A stretch of DNA of 64,000 nt from Ilex aquifolium (GCA_951799425.1 OX637410.1:1860001-1924000); one strand, 5' to 3'; numbered from the stretch's first letter, positions 22,345-35,065 are shown. Translations and numbers: made by a program. Notes: generated by a model from the sequence alone, not told the origin.

Positions 22345-22735
22345 TATAAATGGTTTGTTTGATCAATTGTAGGGGGTTAGAGCATATTCTAAAAAATATT
22401 TAATTTAGGATCTGAGTATCAATTGAGAGCAAGGATATGTGATGTGCTGAAGATAGCATTCCACACAAGATATGTCTATTAGCAGTTTTGGGTTATGCCC
22501 TTTTAGGTTGGCGAATACTTCAATAGTTTTTATAGATTTATTGAATAGGTGTCTCAACTCTACTTAGATTCTTTTGTGTTTGAATTTATTGGTGATATTA
22601 TGGAGTATACTCATAGCAGGGAGAAACATGAGCAGTATATGAGAATTGAGTTGCAAATGTTATGGGAAGGAAAAAACAAAGAAAGTTATAGAAAGAAAGG
22701 TGGACATGGAAAGGTGTTGTGGGGTGTGTGTTAGG
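22345..22735 (+). pseudogene. E0: fossil Tekay-like RT middle part
   Basis: It resumes the RT at NGLFDQL*GVRAYSK, then HSTQDM, FRLANTSIVFIDLLNRC, YSRSREEHEQ-like text and an oligomer matching LRIVLQ. It is collinear with E1 residues following PLPRID. There are several stops and shifts. It is on the same strand as the piece at 9415-10599 and is the continuation of the same insertion-split gene. Confidence 0.75.
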
Positions 22736-23060
22736 TTTAGTAAAAAAAACATGGTCTTTTTATTGCATGTGTGTAGTATAATAAAAGAAGTAATTAGTGT
22801 AAAGGACACCTCTTAATTTTATATGAATGTGTGGTTTGTGGTGTGTGTAGTATGCATTAAGAGACATGTGCAAGTGATTACACTAAATGAAGATGAGTAT
22901 GCCACTTGTGTAAAGAAAGAAGGAAAATGGAAGATTAGACAAAGGAAAGGTGGGCTTAATTTGGATATGTTCTAAATGATGCGTTTATGTAATGTGTTGT
23001 CTCGAAGTGAAAATGTGGGAAAGGTGTTGATTGGTCTTAGAATTTACAATTATATTAAAA
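22736..23060. other. Unassigned spacer before the Helitron
   Basis: GT-rich, AT-rich text with no pol similarity that I can see. It should be E0 internal DNA or a further old insertion. Together with 40030-40689 it occupies the place of the missing RNase H part of E0. Confidence 0.3.
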
Positions 23061-23080
23061 TCTATATAATAAAACACCTC
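23061..23080 (+). other. Helitron 5' terminus
   Basis: TCTATATAATAAAACACCTC; starts with TC and has the AT-rich then ACACC wording of many plant Helitrons. The flanking base on the left is A. Confidence 0.65.
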
Positions 23081-23108
23081 ATAGTTTGAATTTTATACTC
23101 CATATATT

Positions 23109-23590
23109 CCCCCCCCCCCCCCCAAACACCACCTTTTCCCCCTAAATCTATCACATCCTCTCTCTGTCCTCACAATGGTCATTTGGCCTGTCAGACACTC
23201 AGACAATGCTCTCTGCCACATCCATCTCTTCCCTTTTTCTCCCCTCCCTCTTCCACTTATCTCCTTCTCTCTATTTCCCCAGCCACTGCCATCAGAATAG
23301 GCAAACCGCCATCGCCAGCCACCGCAACTGCCACAACCCAAGTATTTCTCCCTCTTCTCTGTCTCTCTCTCTGTTTCTCTCTCTCTCACACACACACCCT
23401 CAATCTCTCTCCCCCTTATGTTAACTCCCCCCCCCCCCCCCCAAAAAAAAAAAGCTCTTCCCCTTATGGAACCCCCTAGATCTCTCCCTTCTGCGCAACC
23501 CCTCACCCCTACCCTGTCACCCACCCACCGACTCACAAAAACATACGCACTCACAAAACACACACACACACACACACAAATTTCTTAGAG
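23109..23590. repeat. Poly-C, CT and CA tracts in captured 5' leader
   Basis: 15 C at 23109-23123, another C run at about 23428-23442 followed by A10, CT tracts at about 23350-23390, and CA units at about 23558-23578. It reads like the 5' UTR of a plant gene lying before the exon at 23600. Confidence 0.8.
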
Positions 23591-23599
23591 AGTTTATTC

Positions 23600-23800
23600 A
23601 TGGCACTAGAACCGCCATTAATGGCTGACCATGAAGCTCAAGAAGTCCTCTTGGTGAAGCCCAGAAGCTCCATTAATGCAGTTTCAGTGCTACTGTGAAT
23701 CATTCTTCTGTTGCTTCTTTCAGACATAACTCTATCAAGGAACATCATCAAGACTCTTCCTGGATTTTTCGGTGATCTACCAGTTAAGCTGGAAACTGGG
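23600..23800 (+). pseudogene. Captured serine-carboxypeptidase-like first exon
   Basis: The ATG at 23600 opens a frame of 66 codons plus one base, with a hydrophobic signal-anchor stretch (SVLL*IILLLLL) and then RNIIKTLPGFFGDLPVKLET. The (L)PGF.G.LP.KLETG block is the conserved N-terminus of plant serine carboxypeptidase-like proteins (S10 family; vacuolar or secreted peptidases and acyltransferases), usually followed by Y(I/V)GVGE. The exon stops at a splice donor, GG|GTAAGC, just where that family often has an intron. TGA at 23696-23698 interrupts the signal segment (codon 33). I found no catalytic Ser/Asp/His region downstream. I read it as a gene fragment captured by the Helitron. Similarity is judged from memory of the family. 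Confidence 0.6.
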
Positions 23801-25299
23801 TAAGCCTTTACACTTCCCCTCCTCCCTCCCTCTCTGTCTCTCTGTCTCTCTCTCTCTCTCTCTCTCAAGTATGGGCATATTTGGGGATACGACTGTAGTT
23901 GTAAGTAATTTCAAGTAAAATTTTTGTTCTTTCTAAGGAATTTTTTTGTTGTGCAGTGTGTACATGGAAATTTTTTGTCTGCAGAGTTGTGTTGGTTGTG
24001 GCAATGACTAAGTTTCATACTGGATGGTAGTCGATAGAATCGCAGAACTATTTTTGGGTCTAGATTCTATATGCACGAGTGAATTCCATGTGTACATTTG
24101 TATGTCCAAACATATCCCTAAATGATGCTGTTTTGGGCTTCTTCTTTTGTTTATATTTACTGAATTTTTTATTGCTATTTAATTTATGGCTACTTTGCTT
24201 TTCTTTTTTTATGTTAGAGGATGCATGTGGATTTGGCTGTGGATTGTGGTGTGTTCTAGGTTTGGGTAAATTTGTATCTTTGTTATTCCTAATTCTTTTG
24301 TGCAAAAGTGATTGAATGAGGTTGATCTTAGTTTAATAACATAGTGGCTTCAAAAGAATAATATTATGCAATTAGTGTTCGATTTTATGTTTCACAGTGC
24401 CTAAGATAAAATTTTGGGACCTATTATTTTTTAGGGGCTGTCTACTGTTTTGGTCTCCTAAAAATTGGTTTTGACTTTGAAAAAGAGAAAATAGAGTAAA
24501 ATGAATATCATGGTTATTTTATTTGGGCTTTGTGTTTTGTTCTCGTTTTTAGTAGAGCGGCAGTTGGAAATTGAGGTCAATTTCCAAAGAAGTTTATGAC
24601 TATTACTATTGTTTTAATGCATTTTTCTTAGTTGAACACTGGTTCGGTTGATTACTATTGTTTTAATACATTTTCCTCAATAGTTGAACATTGTTTCAAT
24701 TGTTTGTCTAATTTTATTACGTTACACGATGAAGTATACTTTTGATAAAATAATAAAAGTTAGTGATGGAATTACTTCAAATATATACATAAATTTATTG
24801 ATTGGAGTATTTTATTTGAATTATGTTGACTAGAAAATTATGTTAACTTCATTTGGCTCTAATTTCTAGATTGTTGTATCTATTGTGGTGACCACTTAGC
24901 CTTGGATTTTGTCTTTTGGTTATTGGCAATGTATGGTGCCAATGAGAGGCCAGAGCAATTTCCAAGCATGAAGTTGTTCATGGCAGTGGGAATCCTACGT
25001 ACTTAGGCGTGTAACAGTGAAGGTATAGGACAAATTGGTTTATGGAAGTAGGTCATTTTTTAGATGGAAATATTTAGGTCGTGGAAATTGCATTGGAGCT
25101 CTTGCTACTGCTATGTAATCTTTGTCTAGCCTCATGGTTGAGGAATTTTGGTGCATCAATATGGGTCATTTGGGACAGATAAGGACATACACATTATATT
25201 CATGTTTATTTAGTTTTGTGAAAATGTTATGTTTTGTTGGTCATCACATCTCTCATATTAATTTTTTTTCTATTTCTTTCATGTAGATTGTTCCAATGA
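23801..25299 (+). other. Helitron body, no gene recognised
   Basis: A CT tract (about 23828-23868) begins the presumed intron; AT-rich DNA follows. A worn copy of the Helitron internal repeat (TTTTATGTTTCACAGTGCC at about 24384-24402) is present. There is no convincing second exon of the captured gene. Confidence 0.4.
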
Positions 25300-25688
25300 T
25301 GTAAAACCCGGGAAAAATTGAACTTTTTCTGAAAAAGGGCAAAATGGTAATTCTCCACCCTTATGCGTATTTGAAATAATCATGTTCTAGACTTCGGATG
25401 AGGAAACAGAGTGCGCCATTGGATTCGCAACGCGAAATCTAGTAATCACTAGAAATTTCGTCGAATTCCGAGATAGTCGGATTTTTACACGTCGTTCGAG
25501 GCGACTGCGTGGCGAATGACAATTTAAAGGTCCCCATAAATATATTTTATAAAATTTCCTTAAAATTAAGTTAAAGTTCAAATAAAATTAATTTGAACTT
25601 AATCCGAGGTATAATGAATCGTTTCGGGACGGAAAACGGACCCGAAAGTCAAAAATATGCGGTGCGATGTGGACCACACATTTTTGCC

Positions 25689-25696
25689 TATAAATA
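25689..25696 (+). promoter_or_regulatory. S2 TATA box
   Basis: TATAAATA within TGCCTATAAATACCC, at the same place as the E1 LTR TATA box. Confidence 0.7.
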
Positions 25697-27898
25697 CCCT
25701 AAAAAAAATCAGCTTTTAGGAGAAGAAATATCTCCTCCTTTGACTGAAACCAGCCGGCCAAGCAAAGAGAGAAAAAAAAAAAAATTTATTTAGCCTTCCC
25801 GCTTCGATTCCGGGAGTTCCGTCGGTCGGAATCCGTCGATTCAAAAGGCAAAGTTCATCTACGCGATGAGGACTACGCGTGGGTACCAAAAACAATGGTT
25901 TTCACCGAAGGTGAAAAGATGGAAGTGTACGAAAATCAAGCTTCGAGTTGGTTTTCGGGTCTTGGGAGCTTCCTACGTCGTTCCTCACGCTACAAGAGGT
26001 AGGGGTTCTCCTACTTGGGTTGATTTCTTACCTAGAATGCCTATGATTATGGCTTGGTATATATATAGATATGTGTACATATTTATATGAATATAGTTAT
26101 GGAATAACGAAGAAAATGGGTAGGTTGTTAGAAAAATTACACTTGCCTATTGGTGGAATTTAGGTAAAATAATTTTATCCTAAATTGGTATGTAGAAATT
26201 GCCTATTGGAATTTCTTGAAATATGTGGAAATTGGGCATGATATGTGTTACCATGTTGTTTGCCTTGAAGGTGTTTGACAAAATACCTAAATGGATTGAA
26301 ATTGTTATATGATAAATAACATGTTATGCCTTATGTGGTAAATGAAAATCATATGTGTACGATATGATTTATGTTGAAATTGTGAATGTCAGATATATAT
26401 TTTGATATATCAATTGTTGTGATGAAGCATGGAATTTATACATTTATAATGTAAATTGCTATGGAATGGAATTGATTATGTTAATTTAGTCCATATGGCA
26501 TGCATTACATATGTGACACAATGTTATTGCAATGATACATCGCATTGCATATGCACGGGGAATTCACATCATGAGTGGTGTGTGTGTGTGCATGGTTGTT
26601 GTTAATACCATATGTTGGAATGTGGTAGAGACAGTTCATATGACATTCAGTACATATGAACCTTGCATGAGAGAAGCAATGAGTCATTACATTGCATATG
26701 TACGGGAACATCACATACATGGACATTGTGTCATAAGGATGTTGTGCATGGGTGTTTGTACCACAATCTATGTGGTATTAAATGCATATGGTCATGGGAA
26801 TTGCTCATTGGCATTATTGCATATAGAGCATGACGTTGGTAACTCCATTCATGGACATTAGTCATTAGTGGAGGCATGTGTAGGTGGTGCATGGTTAATC
26901 AACACCATACTTGGTGTTTGATGGTGGGCTCGGGAAAGTTGGATCGAAAATCCGACTGAGTCGCACGGTTGCATGCATGCATGGAAAAACTTGGGTCGGG
27001 ATGAGCAAGAAGAGGCATGACGACCTCTCGGGTGAAAGACCCGGTGATATGGGGGGTGCACCCCGTTGGTATAAGAGCCCATAAAGTGTACGGGTGTGGA
27101 AGACCATTGGTTAAGTCCATGAAAAAGTCCGATCCCAAGAAAGACCCTATTTTTTGAAAATATCATTGATGTAAACATCAATGATAAAATGAAACACTTT
27201 GGCATTTGCATTGTGTTGTCGAGCCGGGAAGGGCTCGGGGTGAGTGCATAAATGAGTCACATCTCATTTCATGATACATCAAACACGTTGGCATTAGCAT
27301 TGTGTTGAGGAGCCAAGGAGGGCTCGGGTTGAGTACATGAGTCTCATCTCATTTCATGGGGTTTAGGTAGCCCGGTCTAACATACATGGCATTGACATGT
27401 AAAGGGAGTCAGAGTGGACTCGGGTTGAGTGCACATGGGTGGGTCTCACCTCATTCATGACATGACATTATAGCATTACATCATTTAATTATATCTTATT
27501 TGATGGAATGGTTATGGATTTATGGATGTTGCATGTGAACATTTCATATGCATATAGGTTGAGGAGTAGCCTCTGTAGGAAATACTCTACTGGGCGTTGG
27601 CTCACCCTATACGGGAACACATTTCAGGTGCGGACTATACGTCGGTGGGAGACCCTCATACGGGACCCCAAGAATGAAGAAAAGCCGACTTGTGGCTTTT
27701 ATGGTTTAACTTGTAAAGTTTTCATATAATTTCCATTTTAATGTGTATATATATGGAATTGTATTAAATGGACTTCCATGGACTTTTTATAATGTAGAAA
27801 ACATGAATATATATGTTTGGGTGACCTTGGATGAGTTAGGAATGTATTAGAATGGATTGGAAGTGAAAAACAAAGGAAAAAGGCAAAACTGGCAAAAT

Positions 27899-28001
27899 CG
27901 TACCGGTATGCGTACCGGTACGTAGACAGACAGAAGGCAGAGCGTACCGGTACGCCGATGTCCAGTGGGTTTAGTGTACCGGTACGCGTACCGGTACGCC
28001 C
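27899..28001. repeat. GTACCGGTAC palindrome cluster in S2
   Basis: Six GTACCGGTA(C/T) palindromes, mostly extended to CGTACCGGTACG, lie in about 100 bp; two pairs are almost head to tail. The cluster is in the R/U5 part of the LTR, at the same place as the worn cluster in the E4 LTR (43601-43823). Confidence 0.9.
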
Positions 28002-28293
28002 ACCAAAACTCAGAATTTTTTTTTATTTTTGTTTTCTTTGCCAAGCCTTTGGGCTATGTTTTTCCTTCCCTCCAATGATCAAATTGGACCCTAATGGGGT
28101 ATGAATCATGGGGAGTTGGACTGGGGTTGGATCGAATGAATGCTGAACCGAATTTTCATTTTGGATTATAACCTCAGTTTACGGATGTTATCGATGTGGT
28201 GTCGGGTTAAGCGACATCCACGGGTATTTCCGCGGGTTGATGGGTTGTCAACGGTTAATACAGGACCCCCGGAAAATGGGGCGTCACAAATGA

Positions 28294-28904
28294 AATACAT
28301 GCCAAGAGACAAAACTTCAATTAAGGTAGTGATGACAAGGGCTAATGTTGTTATCATTCTTACTATTGCGTTATTTCACTTTCACTTCTTACGACTATGC
28401 AAGTAGTGGAAGATTTTAATGTGCTAGAAACTCTATATTTAATCAATGTATTAAAAAAATTATTGTTACTTACCGAAAAAAAGGAATTTACTGTTGAGAT
28501 TAGTTATGCAATAGGTATTATTTACCTACGATACGAACATATAAAGTATTGAACAAGTTGTTTTGAGGAGTGCTGTGAATGATTTTTTGTATTACATAGT
28601 GCTTTCAGGCACGAGTCCATTGCTATAGGTTGATATTTTCTTGGGGTCATGTTTTTAAAAGAAACTTTGTCCAATTTTTTTGTTTAGCAAAACACAGTGT
28701 CTTCAGACACAAACATTTCTTTTAATTACACAGGTTTGTAAATTCTATTAAGTTGATTTTTGAGCATGTATGCGAAATGCATGTGTGTTACGAATATTGT
28801 TTGACTTTCAAATTAGTGCGTATTTATGTTATGTGCTTAATTTTTTCGTGTCCACAATTAATTTTAATTTTTTTTTGAATTGTACAGTGTCTTCAGGCAC
28901 GGGT
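28294..28904 (+). other. Helitron body with terminal-motif copies
   Basis: AT-rich. It has three copies of the Helitron end-like motif: AGTGCTTTCAGGCACGAGT (about 28600), GTGTCTTCAGACAC (about 28695) and CAGTGTCTTCAGGCACGGGT (28885-28904). E2 inserted directly behind the last copy. Confidence 0.5.
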
Positions 28905-31339
28905 TGTGACGTCCCAAAATCCGGGGGTCCGTTGATTTCTCATCAGCCCGCGGAATACCCGTGGACCGAGTAACTCGATATCGCGCCGTTATGCCCCATT
29001 TATCGAGGTCCATAATTGAACAAAAATCGGGCAGAGTCTCCTTTGTACGGGAAGCTCTACCCAAAATCCAACCTGTGCAATATACATTCACATGACCCAT
29101 CCGAGGCCCAATATAAAACAATGACCGCACCGGGTCATTTATCCATACTCATACAATAACATGACATGTTATATTAGAATAGTCCATATAAGTTTGATTA
29201 CAATTCTTTTGCATATATTACATGCCCAAATTTAATCACAAGTCTCATTTTACAAAAAAATGGATTGAAAGCCACAAGTCGGCTTTTCTTCCTCCTCAAG
29301 TGCCCGAGTGAGTGCCGTCCGTCGGCGTAAAAGCCGCACCTGAAATATTTTCCCTTATAGGGTGAGCAACGCTCAATAGAGTATCTCCTATAGAGGCTAC
29401 TCACCACCCTAGATGCGAATGCAATGCTCACATGCAACAAACAACAATCCATAACGTTCCAAGCAAGGATATGCATTCAATGTTGGAATTTATCGTATCA
29501 TGCCATGAAATGAGATGAGACTCATTCATGCAAATCAACCTGAGCCATTTCCAGCTCCTCAACACATGCAAGTGCCAAAGTGTATGCAACCGTCATTTAT
29601 GTTGCACATCAAATGACTTTTACCAATATAGGGTCTTTGTGTGGGGTGGATGTTCATGGGCTTACACCAAGGGTCTCCAACCTACTCAGAATTTATTGAC
29701 TTCCACCAAGGGTTCCGCGTACACCCACACACTTGATGGACCAAGCCAAGGGAGTGCATATCCGAACCACCGGGCCTTGCACCCGAGGGATCTTCTAATC
29801 CCTTCTTGCTAACCCCAACCCTAATCACCATGCAACCCGTGCAACTCGGCCAGGTCTTCGACCAAACTTAATCGAGCCCACTCGTCATCCACCAAGTGTG
29901 ATGTTGACGACAACCGTGCACACACCCATATGATGCGATGTCACCGTGCATATGCAATATGATGTCCCATTGCACAAAGATAACATATTATATGCTATGA
30001 AAAATATATAAACAATATCAATACATTTCATATATCCCATGACAAAATTATATCATAAGCATATAATTCCCATAATTCTTCACAATGTCAATATAATACA
30101 AGCATGCATATACATTGACAATTTTCATAACATAATTCTAAGCATGTTATCACAATTTTTATGCCAATAACACACTTAGTCACAAAGGCACAATGTAACA
30201 CATAACAACCCACCTAACGGCCCAAAAACAGTCCATAAAATAGCCCTGAAAACAGCCCCAAAGCAGCCCCTAAAACAACCCCTAAAACAGCCCCTTAAAT
30301 AGGCCACAAACAACCCCCTAAACAGGCCATAAACAGTCCCAAATCAGGCCACAAAACAGGCCACAAATAGGCCATAAAACAGGCCACAAAAATAGTCCCA
30401 AAACAGTCCTAAATCAGGCCACAAAACAGGCCATAAAACAGTCCAATTACTGCCCTATAACAATCCATAACAGTGCACAAATTCAGCCCCATGGAAGTGC
30501 ACAAAACAGCCCCTTAACAGCTCCTAAACAGTCCACAAATTCAGCCCCAAAATAGCCCATAACAATGCACAACTTCAGCCCCATGGCAGTGCACAAAATA
30601 GCCCCTAAAGTAGGAATAAAACCCAAGTAGGAAGACCCCTACCTCTTGGTGCGTAAATTGAAAGGTAGAGCTTCCAAGAACACCTCCCAAGCTCCCAAAA
30701 CTTGATTTCCCCAAATCTCCTCCTTTGGATCTTTGGTGAAATTCCTCGTTCTTGGTACATACGCGTAGCCCTTGTCGAGGAGATGAAGTTTAATTCTTGG
30801 CTCGACCTAACTCCGACCGACGGAACTCCGAGAATCGCCGAAAGAGATCTTGAAAACTCACTTTTCTCTCCCTCTTTCTCCCACACGTTAAAACCAGCAC
30901 AATCAGCATAAAATTCTCTGCAAAATTTAGATATTTTGCCCTATTTATAATTTTAAAGACTTGGCTCAGATCGCGCCACATGCCCCCTCTTTCCCGGGTC
31001 CGTTTCTGCCCCGAAACGATTAATTTCATCCCGGTTTAAGTTCAAATTAATTTTATTTGAACTTTAATTCAATTATAAGGAAATTTTATAAATTTTATTT
31101 GTGGAGACCTTTGTGAGGTCAGCCGCCACCTAATCGCCTCGAAATACGTGTAAAATCCGACTATCTCAAATTTCGATGAAATTTGACAGGGTAACTAGTT
31201 TCCGCGATACGAGTCCAATGGAGAAGTCCGTTGTGTCATCTGAACTCTAGAAACATGAGTATTTTAAATACGCGTTATAGTGGCAAATTACCGTTTTGCT
31301 CTTTTCAGAAAAAAAATTCAAATTTACCCGAGTTTTACA
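28905..31339 (-). repeat. E2 3' LTR, 2435 bp
   Basis: Minus-strand reading: TGTAAAACTCGGG (from 31339) to TTTGGGACGTCACA (28905). TATA-like box TATAAATAG at 30949-30941. It contains the AACAGGCC-type minisatellite (30223-30600). Confidence 0.95.
30223..30600. repeat. AACAGGCC(A/C)C minisatellite, E2 3' LTR
   Basis: Around 25-30 imperfect units such as AAACAGGCCACA, AAACAGCCCC and AACAGTCC of about 10-14 bp. The matching array in the other LTR is at 36417-36835 with a different unit order. Confidence 0.85.
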
Positions 31340-31412
31340 TTCTTCCCCGAAATTCACATATACATACACATACAATCACATGCATATGCAACAATTATTT
31401 AATATTAAATGA

Positions 31413-34145
31413 CTATAAGAAAGTACCTCCGTCCTCAAATAAGAAAATAGAATTGGTACGTATAGTGTCTTCGCGTTCCCATGTTGCCTCCTCCACTCCT
31501 CGGTGCTGCCACAACACCTTTACTAGCCTCACGGTCTTGCCTCGCAAAACCTGATCCCGACTTTCCATGATGCGTACCGGTCCCTCCACGAAGGTCCCAT
31601 CCGCATCAACAACAAGCTCTCCCCAATCCACCACATGTGTCAGATCTGGAGTATACATCCGGAGCATAAAGACATGGAATACCGCATGAACACCCGATAG
31701 ATTTGGCGGTAACACCAACCGGTAAGCAACTGTACCTACCCTTTCGAGTACCTCGAAGGGCCCGATATACCTCGGCGACAACTTTCCCCACTTGCCGAAC
31801 CTGACCACTCCTCTCTTAGGCATCACCTTCAAGAAGACATGATCCCCCACCTCAAACTCTAGAGGTCGTCGCCGTCTGTCGGCGTAGCTCTTTTGCCGAC
31901 TTTGAGCCGTGAGAAGACGCCTCCGTATCAAGTCCACCTTCTCCGAGGTGTCCCTAACCAAATTCGAACCCGTAGAGGGTCTCTCTCCTACTTCCGTCCA
32001 ACAAACCGGAGATCGACAAGGCCTTCCATATAGTGCCTCATAGGGTGCCATCTGTATACTCGCCTGATAACTGTTGTTGTAGGCGAACTCCACTAAGGGT
32101 AGGTGTTCTTCCCAACTACCCTTGAGATCTAGGACGCATGCCCGTAGCATGTCCTCTAAAGTCTGGATGGTCCTCTCTAACTGAACGTCCGTCTGGGGAT
32201 AAAAAGCAGCGCTCATCATCAACTGCATCCCCATGGCTCGCTGGAAACTCTCCCAAAAATGAGCCGTAAACCTGGGATCCCGATATGATACTATAGATAC
32301 GGGCACCCCATGCAACCGGACAATCTCCCGTATATACAACCTGCAGAATTCCTCCAGTGTGAAGGTCATCCGCACCGCCAAAAAGTTTGCTGACTTAGTA
32401 AGCCGGTCCACTATCACCCACACCGCGTCATGCCCTCGCGATGTTCGTGGCAAGTGAGTCACACAATCCATCGTAACATGTTCCCACTTCCACTCAGCTA
32501 CCTCCAAAGGCTGGAGTAATCCCGCTGGTCTCGCCTTGACCTGCTGACACGTGAGACATCGTCTGACAAAATCCCCAACATGTCCCTTCATACTGCTCCA
32601 ATAATACTGGCAACGAAGATCATGGTACATCTTCGTGCCACCTGGATGCACCGCAAAACGGGAGCAATGGAACTCCCTGAGGATCTCCTCTCTCAGATCC
32701 GCCGACTGGGGAACCACAATCCTTCCCCTATACCGAAGACTACCATCCGAGTGAATGGTCCAGCCCTCATCACCTGTCCCTGACCGTACTCGGTCCTTGA
32801 TGGGCAATATCTCCGGGTCTTGCCCCTGAGACTCAATCACTCTGCTCAGTAGGGAAGGTGTAGCCACCAAACTTCCCAAAGCACCCTGAGCCTGCCCCAT
32901 GTAGCGTAGCCCGAACTGTCCCACAGTCTCGAGTATCTGCCACTCCCGGGAGGCCACACTAGCCAAGACTCCCCGTGACTTCCGGCTGAGTGCGTCAGCC
33001 ACCACATTTGCCTTACCGGGATGGTAATGCAAAGTGAAGTCATAGTCCTCCAGAAACTCCATCCACCTGTGTTGCCTCATGTTGAGGTCCCGCTGTGTAA
33101 AGATGTACTTTAGACTTTTGTGGTCCGAAAACACCTCGAACTGCTCACCGTATAGATAGTGGCGCCAAGCCTTTAAGGCAAAAACAATGGTCGCCAACTC
33201 CATGTCATGTGTGGGATAGTTCTGCTCGTGGTTCTTTAACTGCCGAGAACCATAAGTCACCACCCTCCCGGACTGCATCAAAACGCAACCAAGTCCGTCC
33301 TTCGAGGCATCACAAAACACCGTGTACCTCTGTCCCCTTTCTGGGACTATCAAGATAGGAGCCGAGGTAAGCCTCCTCTTCAACTCCTGGAATTCCTTCT
33401 CACACGAGTCATTCCACTCAAACTTGACCTCCTTCCGGGTCAATCTCGTCATAGGTGCAGCTAATCGGGAGAAGTCCTCAATGAACCTTCTGTAATACCC
33501 TGCCAATCCCAAGAAACTGCGTATCTCGAAGACTGACTTCGGTCTCTCCCAACTCATAACTGCCTCAACCTTCTCCGGGTCCACGGATACACCCGAAGCC
33601 GACACCACATGCCCCAAGAATTTCACCTCAGTAAGCCAAAATTCACACTTATTGAATTTGGCATACAACTGATGGTCTCTCAAGGCTTGGAGAACAATCC
33701 TCAAGTGACCCTCATGCTCCTCCTCAGACTTGGAGTAGATCAAGATGTCGTCAACGAAGACCACAACGAACTGATCTAGGTAGGGTTGGAACACCCTATG
33801 CATGAGATCCATGAATGTAGCTGGTGCATTCGTCAATCCGAATGGCATCACTGCGAACTCAAAATGTCCATATCGCATCCTAAACTCCGTCTTAGGGATA
33901 TCCACCTCCCTAACCCTCAATTGATGGTAACCGGTGCGGAGATCTATCTTGGAGTAGACCCGCGCCCCTCTCAACTGATCAAATAAATCATAAATCCTCG
34001 GCAAAGGGTATCTATTCTTGATAGTAATCCTATTCAACTGCCAGTAGTCTATGCATAGCCGAAGAGTCTTGTCCTTCTTCTTGGCAAATAATACCGGAGC
34101 GCCCCAAGGTGAGGTGCTCGGCCTAATAAAGCTCATGTCCAACAA
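31413..34145 (-). CDS. pol: E2 pol: RT, RNase H, integrase, chromodomain, 910 aa
   Basis: A long open frame starting inside the RT fingers ([19 protein letters not shown] at residue 7). RT palm: [28 protein letters not shown], and an intact [12 protein letters not shown] (D132, D133). RNase [21 protein letters not shown]. Integrase: [34 protein letters not shown], then [12 protein letters not shown] where the second catalytic Asp (E1: SDRD) is Tyr, and LERTIQ with the Glu kept. A GPY/F module and chromodomain follow to the end. The first Met is only the first in frame: a 2-nt deletion at about 34160 cuts it from the upstream part. Confidence 0.9.
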   Translation of the reverse strand: MLDMSFIRPSTSPWGAPVLFAKKKDKTLRLCIDYWQLNRITIKNRYPLPRIYDLFDQLRGARVYSKIDLRTGYHQLRVREVDIPKTEFRMRYGHFEFAVMPFGLTNAPATFMDLMHRVFQPYLDQFVVVFVDDILIYSKSEEEHEGHLRIVLQALRDHQLYAKFNKCEFWLTEVKFLGHVVSASGVSVDPEKVEAVMSWERPKSVFEIRSFLGLAGYYRRFIEDFSRLAAPMTRLTRKEVKFEWNDSCEKEFQELKRRLTSAPILIVPERGQRYTVFCDASKDGLGCVLMQSGRVVTYGSRQLKNHEQNYPTHDMELATIVFALKAWRHYLYGEQFEVFSDHKSLKYIFTQRDLNMRQHRWMEFLEDYDFTLHYHPGKANVVADALSRKSRGVLASVASREWQILETVGQFGLRYMGQAQGALGSLVATPSLLSRVIESQGQDPEILPIKDRVRSGTGDEGWTIHSDGSLRYRGRIVVPQSADLREEILREFHCSRFAVHPGGTKMYHDLRCQYYWSSMKGHVGDFVRRCLTCQQVKARPAGLLQPLEVAEWKWEHVTMDCVTHLPRTSRGHDAVWVIVDRLTKSANFLAVRMTFTLEEFCRLYIREIVRLHGVPVSIVSYRDPRFTAHFWESFQRAMGMQLMMSAAFYPQTDVQLERTIQTLEDMLRACVLDLKGSWEEHLPLVEFAYNNSYQASIQMAPYEALYGRPCRSPVCWTEVGERPSTGSNLVRDTSEKVDLIRRRLLTAQSRQKSYADRRRRPLEFEVGDHVFLKVMPKRGVVRFGKWGKLSPRYIGPFEVLERVGTVAYRLVLPPNLSGVHAVFHVFMLRMYTPDLTHVVDWGELVVDADGTFVEGPVRIMESRDQVLRGKTVRLVKVLWQHRGVEEATWEREDTIRTNSIFLFEDGGTFL

Positions 34146-34731
34146 TTCCTGTAATTGGACTGAGTTCTTGCAACTCAGCAGACGTCATTCTATGCGGAGT
34201 CATAGAAATAGGAGATGTACCAGGGTGCAACTCAATAGTGAAGTCTGCATCCCTATGTGGAGGTAATCCCGATAGTTCATCCGGAAAAATAACCTCATAC
34301 TCACAAACCACCCGAGGTAGACCCAACTCCTGTCTCGCCTCGTCCTCCAGGGTAAGGCTTGCTAGCCAACCCATCAACTGCCAGTGCCATCTGGAGTCGT
34401 ACACAGCTTGGGGAAAAGCATAGTGCTTATCCCCCTGAAACATAAAACAAATACCGTCTGGTGTGTAGGCAGTGACCCTCTTACGATCACAATCAATGAC
34501 AACCCGGTGTGCCGTCAACTAGTCCATCCCAATGATGACATCAAACTCCGACATGTCCATGACCCTAAGGTCCACGGTGAGTAGAATCCCCAAGATCTCT
34601 AACTCACAACCCCGACATATCTGATCAATGCTCACCCTAGCTCCTAGGGGAGAACTCACATGCAGTGGCTCTTCCAAGGTTTCAACTTCTAAGCCCAAAT
34701 CTTCCACACAAGACAAATAATAATAGAGCAC
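34123..34731 (-). pseudogene. pol: E2 pol upstream part: protease C-terminal half to RT start
   Basis: One frame with a TAG at 34519-34521, where E1 has Trp (GMDWLAA; here GMD*LTA). It begins after the protease catalytic DSGA motif, which is deleted, with [15 protein letters not shown]. It runs through MSEFDVIIGMD and DELSGLPPHRDADF to AELQEL, where a 2-nt deletion (about 34160) shifts the frame. Confidence 0.85.
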
Positions 34732-35053
34732 TAACTTAGTATCCCAAAGTAGGGATCAAAGTTGAACATTTGAGATTTCTCTCATTGTCTCACTAGTAGA
34801 GTGTGTGCCACCACTAATAGACATCAACATCCCGAACCATCCCGTTCATTCTTTTTCCGAGCCCCCAAGGTTATGTTTTCTAACCCTAGTGTTCCTTTTT
34901 TTTTTTTTTTCCATATACATTTTACCATGTATATAATTCACATAACACATAGCACATAATCATGTAGCATATTAGAGCACATAACATGAAATGCACAATG
35001 AATGCAATGGTCTAGACCCATGCCCATCAAGCCCTAGGTAATTGTATACCTAA
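34732..35053 (-). other. E2 leader, gag deleted
   Basis: Minus-strand leader DNA homologous to 12985-13310 of E1, including the GATCCCTACTTTGGGATAC block. It then passes straight into the protease C-terminal half without gag. A T-run lies at about 34896-34910 on the plus strand. Confidence 0.8.
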
Positions 35054-35065
35054 GCTCTGATACCA
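35054..35065 (-). promoter_or_regulatory. E2 primer-binding site (initiator Met tRNA)
   Basis: Minus-strand TGGTATCAGAGC, identical to E1, three bases after the 5' LTR. Confidence 0.95.

Larger units (their letters stand above)
25300..28288 (+). repeat. S2: Tekay solo LTR, 2989 bp, TSD AATGA
   Basis: It begins TGTAAAACCCGGG at 25300 and ends GGGGCGTCACA at 28288. AATGA lies on both sides (25295-25299 and 28289-28293). No internal region is present, so it is a solo LTR from unequal recombination between LTRs. TATA box at 25689-25696. It is longer than the E1 LTRs because of reiterated GAGCC..GGGCTCGG..GAGT modules (about 27220-27445) and a GTACCGGTAC palindrome cluster (27899-28001). Confidence 0.95.

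Noticed and set aside
23093-23575. Gly/Arg/Glu-rich minus-strand frame
   Set aside because: It is the reverse reading of poly-C, CT and CA tracts before the captured exon.
24079-24315. Phe/Leu-rich plus-strand frame inside the Helitron
   Set aside because: T-rich DNA gives such frames by chance. No splice acceptor joins it convincingly to the captured exon and it does not resemble carboxypeptidase exon 2.
29528-29812. Open frames in E2's LTRs on the plus strand (also 35694-35978)
   Set aside because: Antisense to the element, duplicated by the LTRs, without recognisable domain or stable length.
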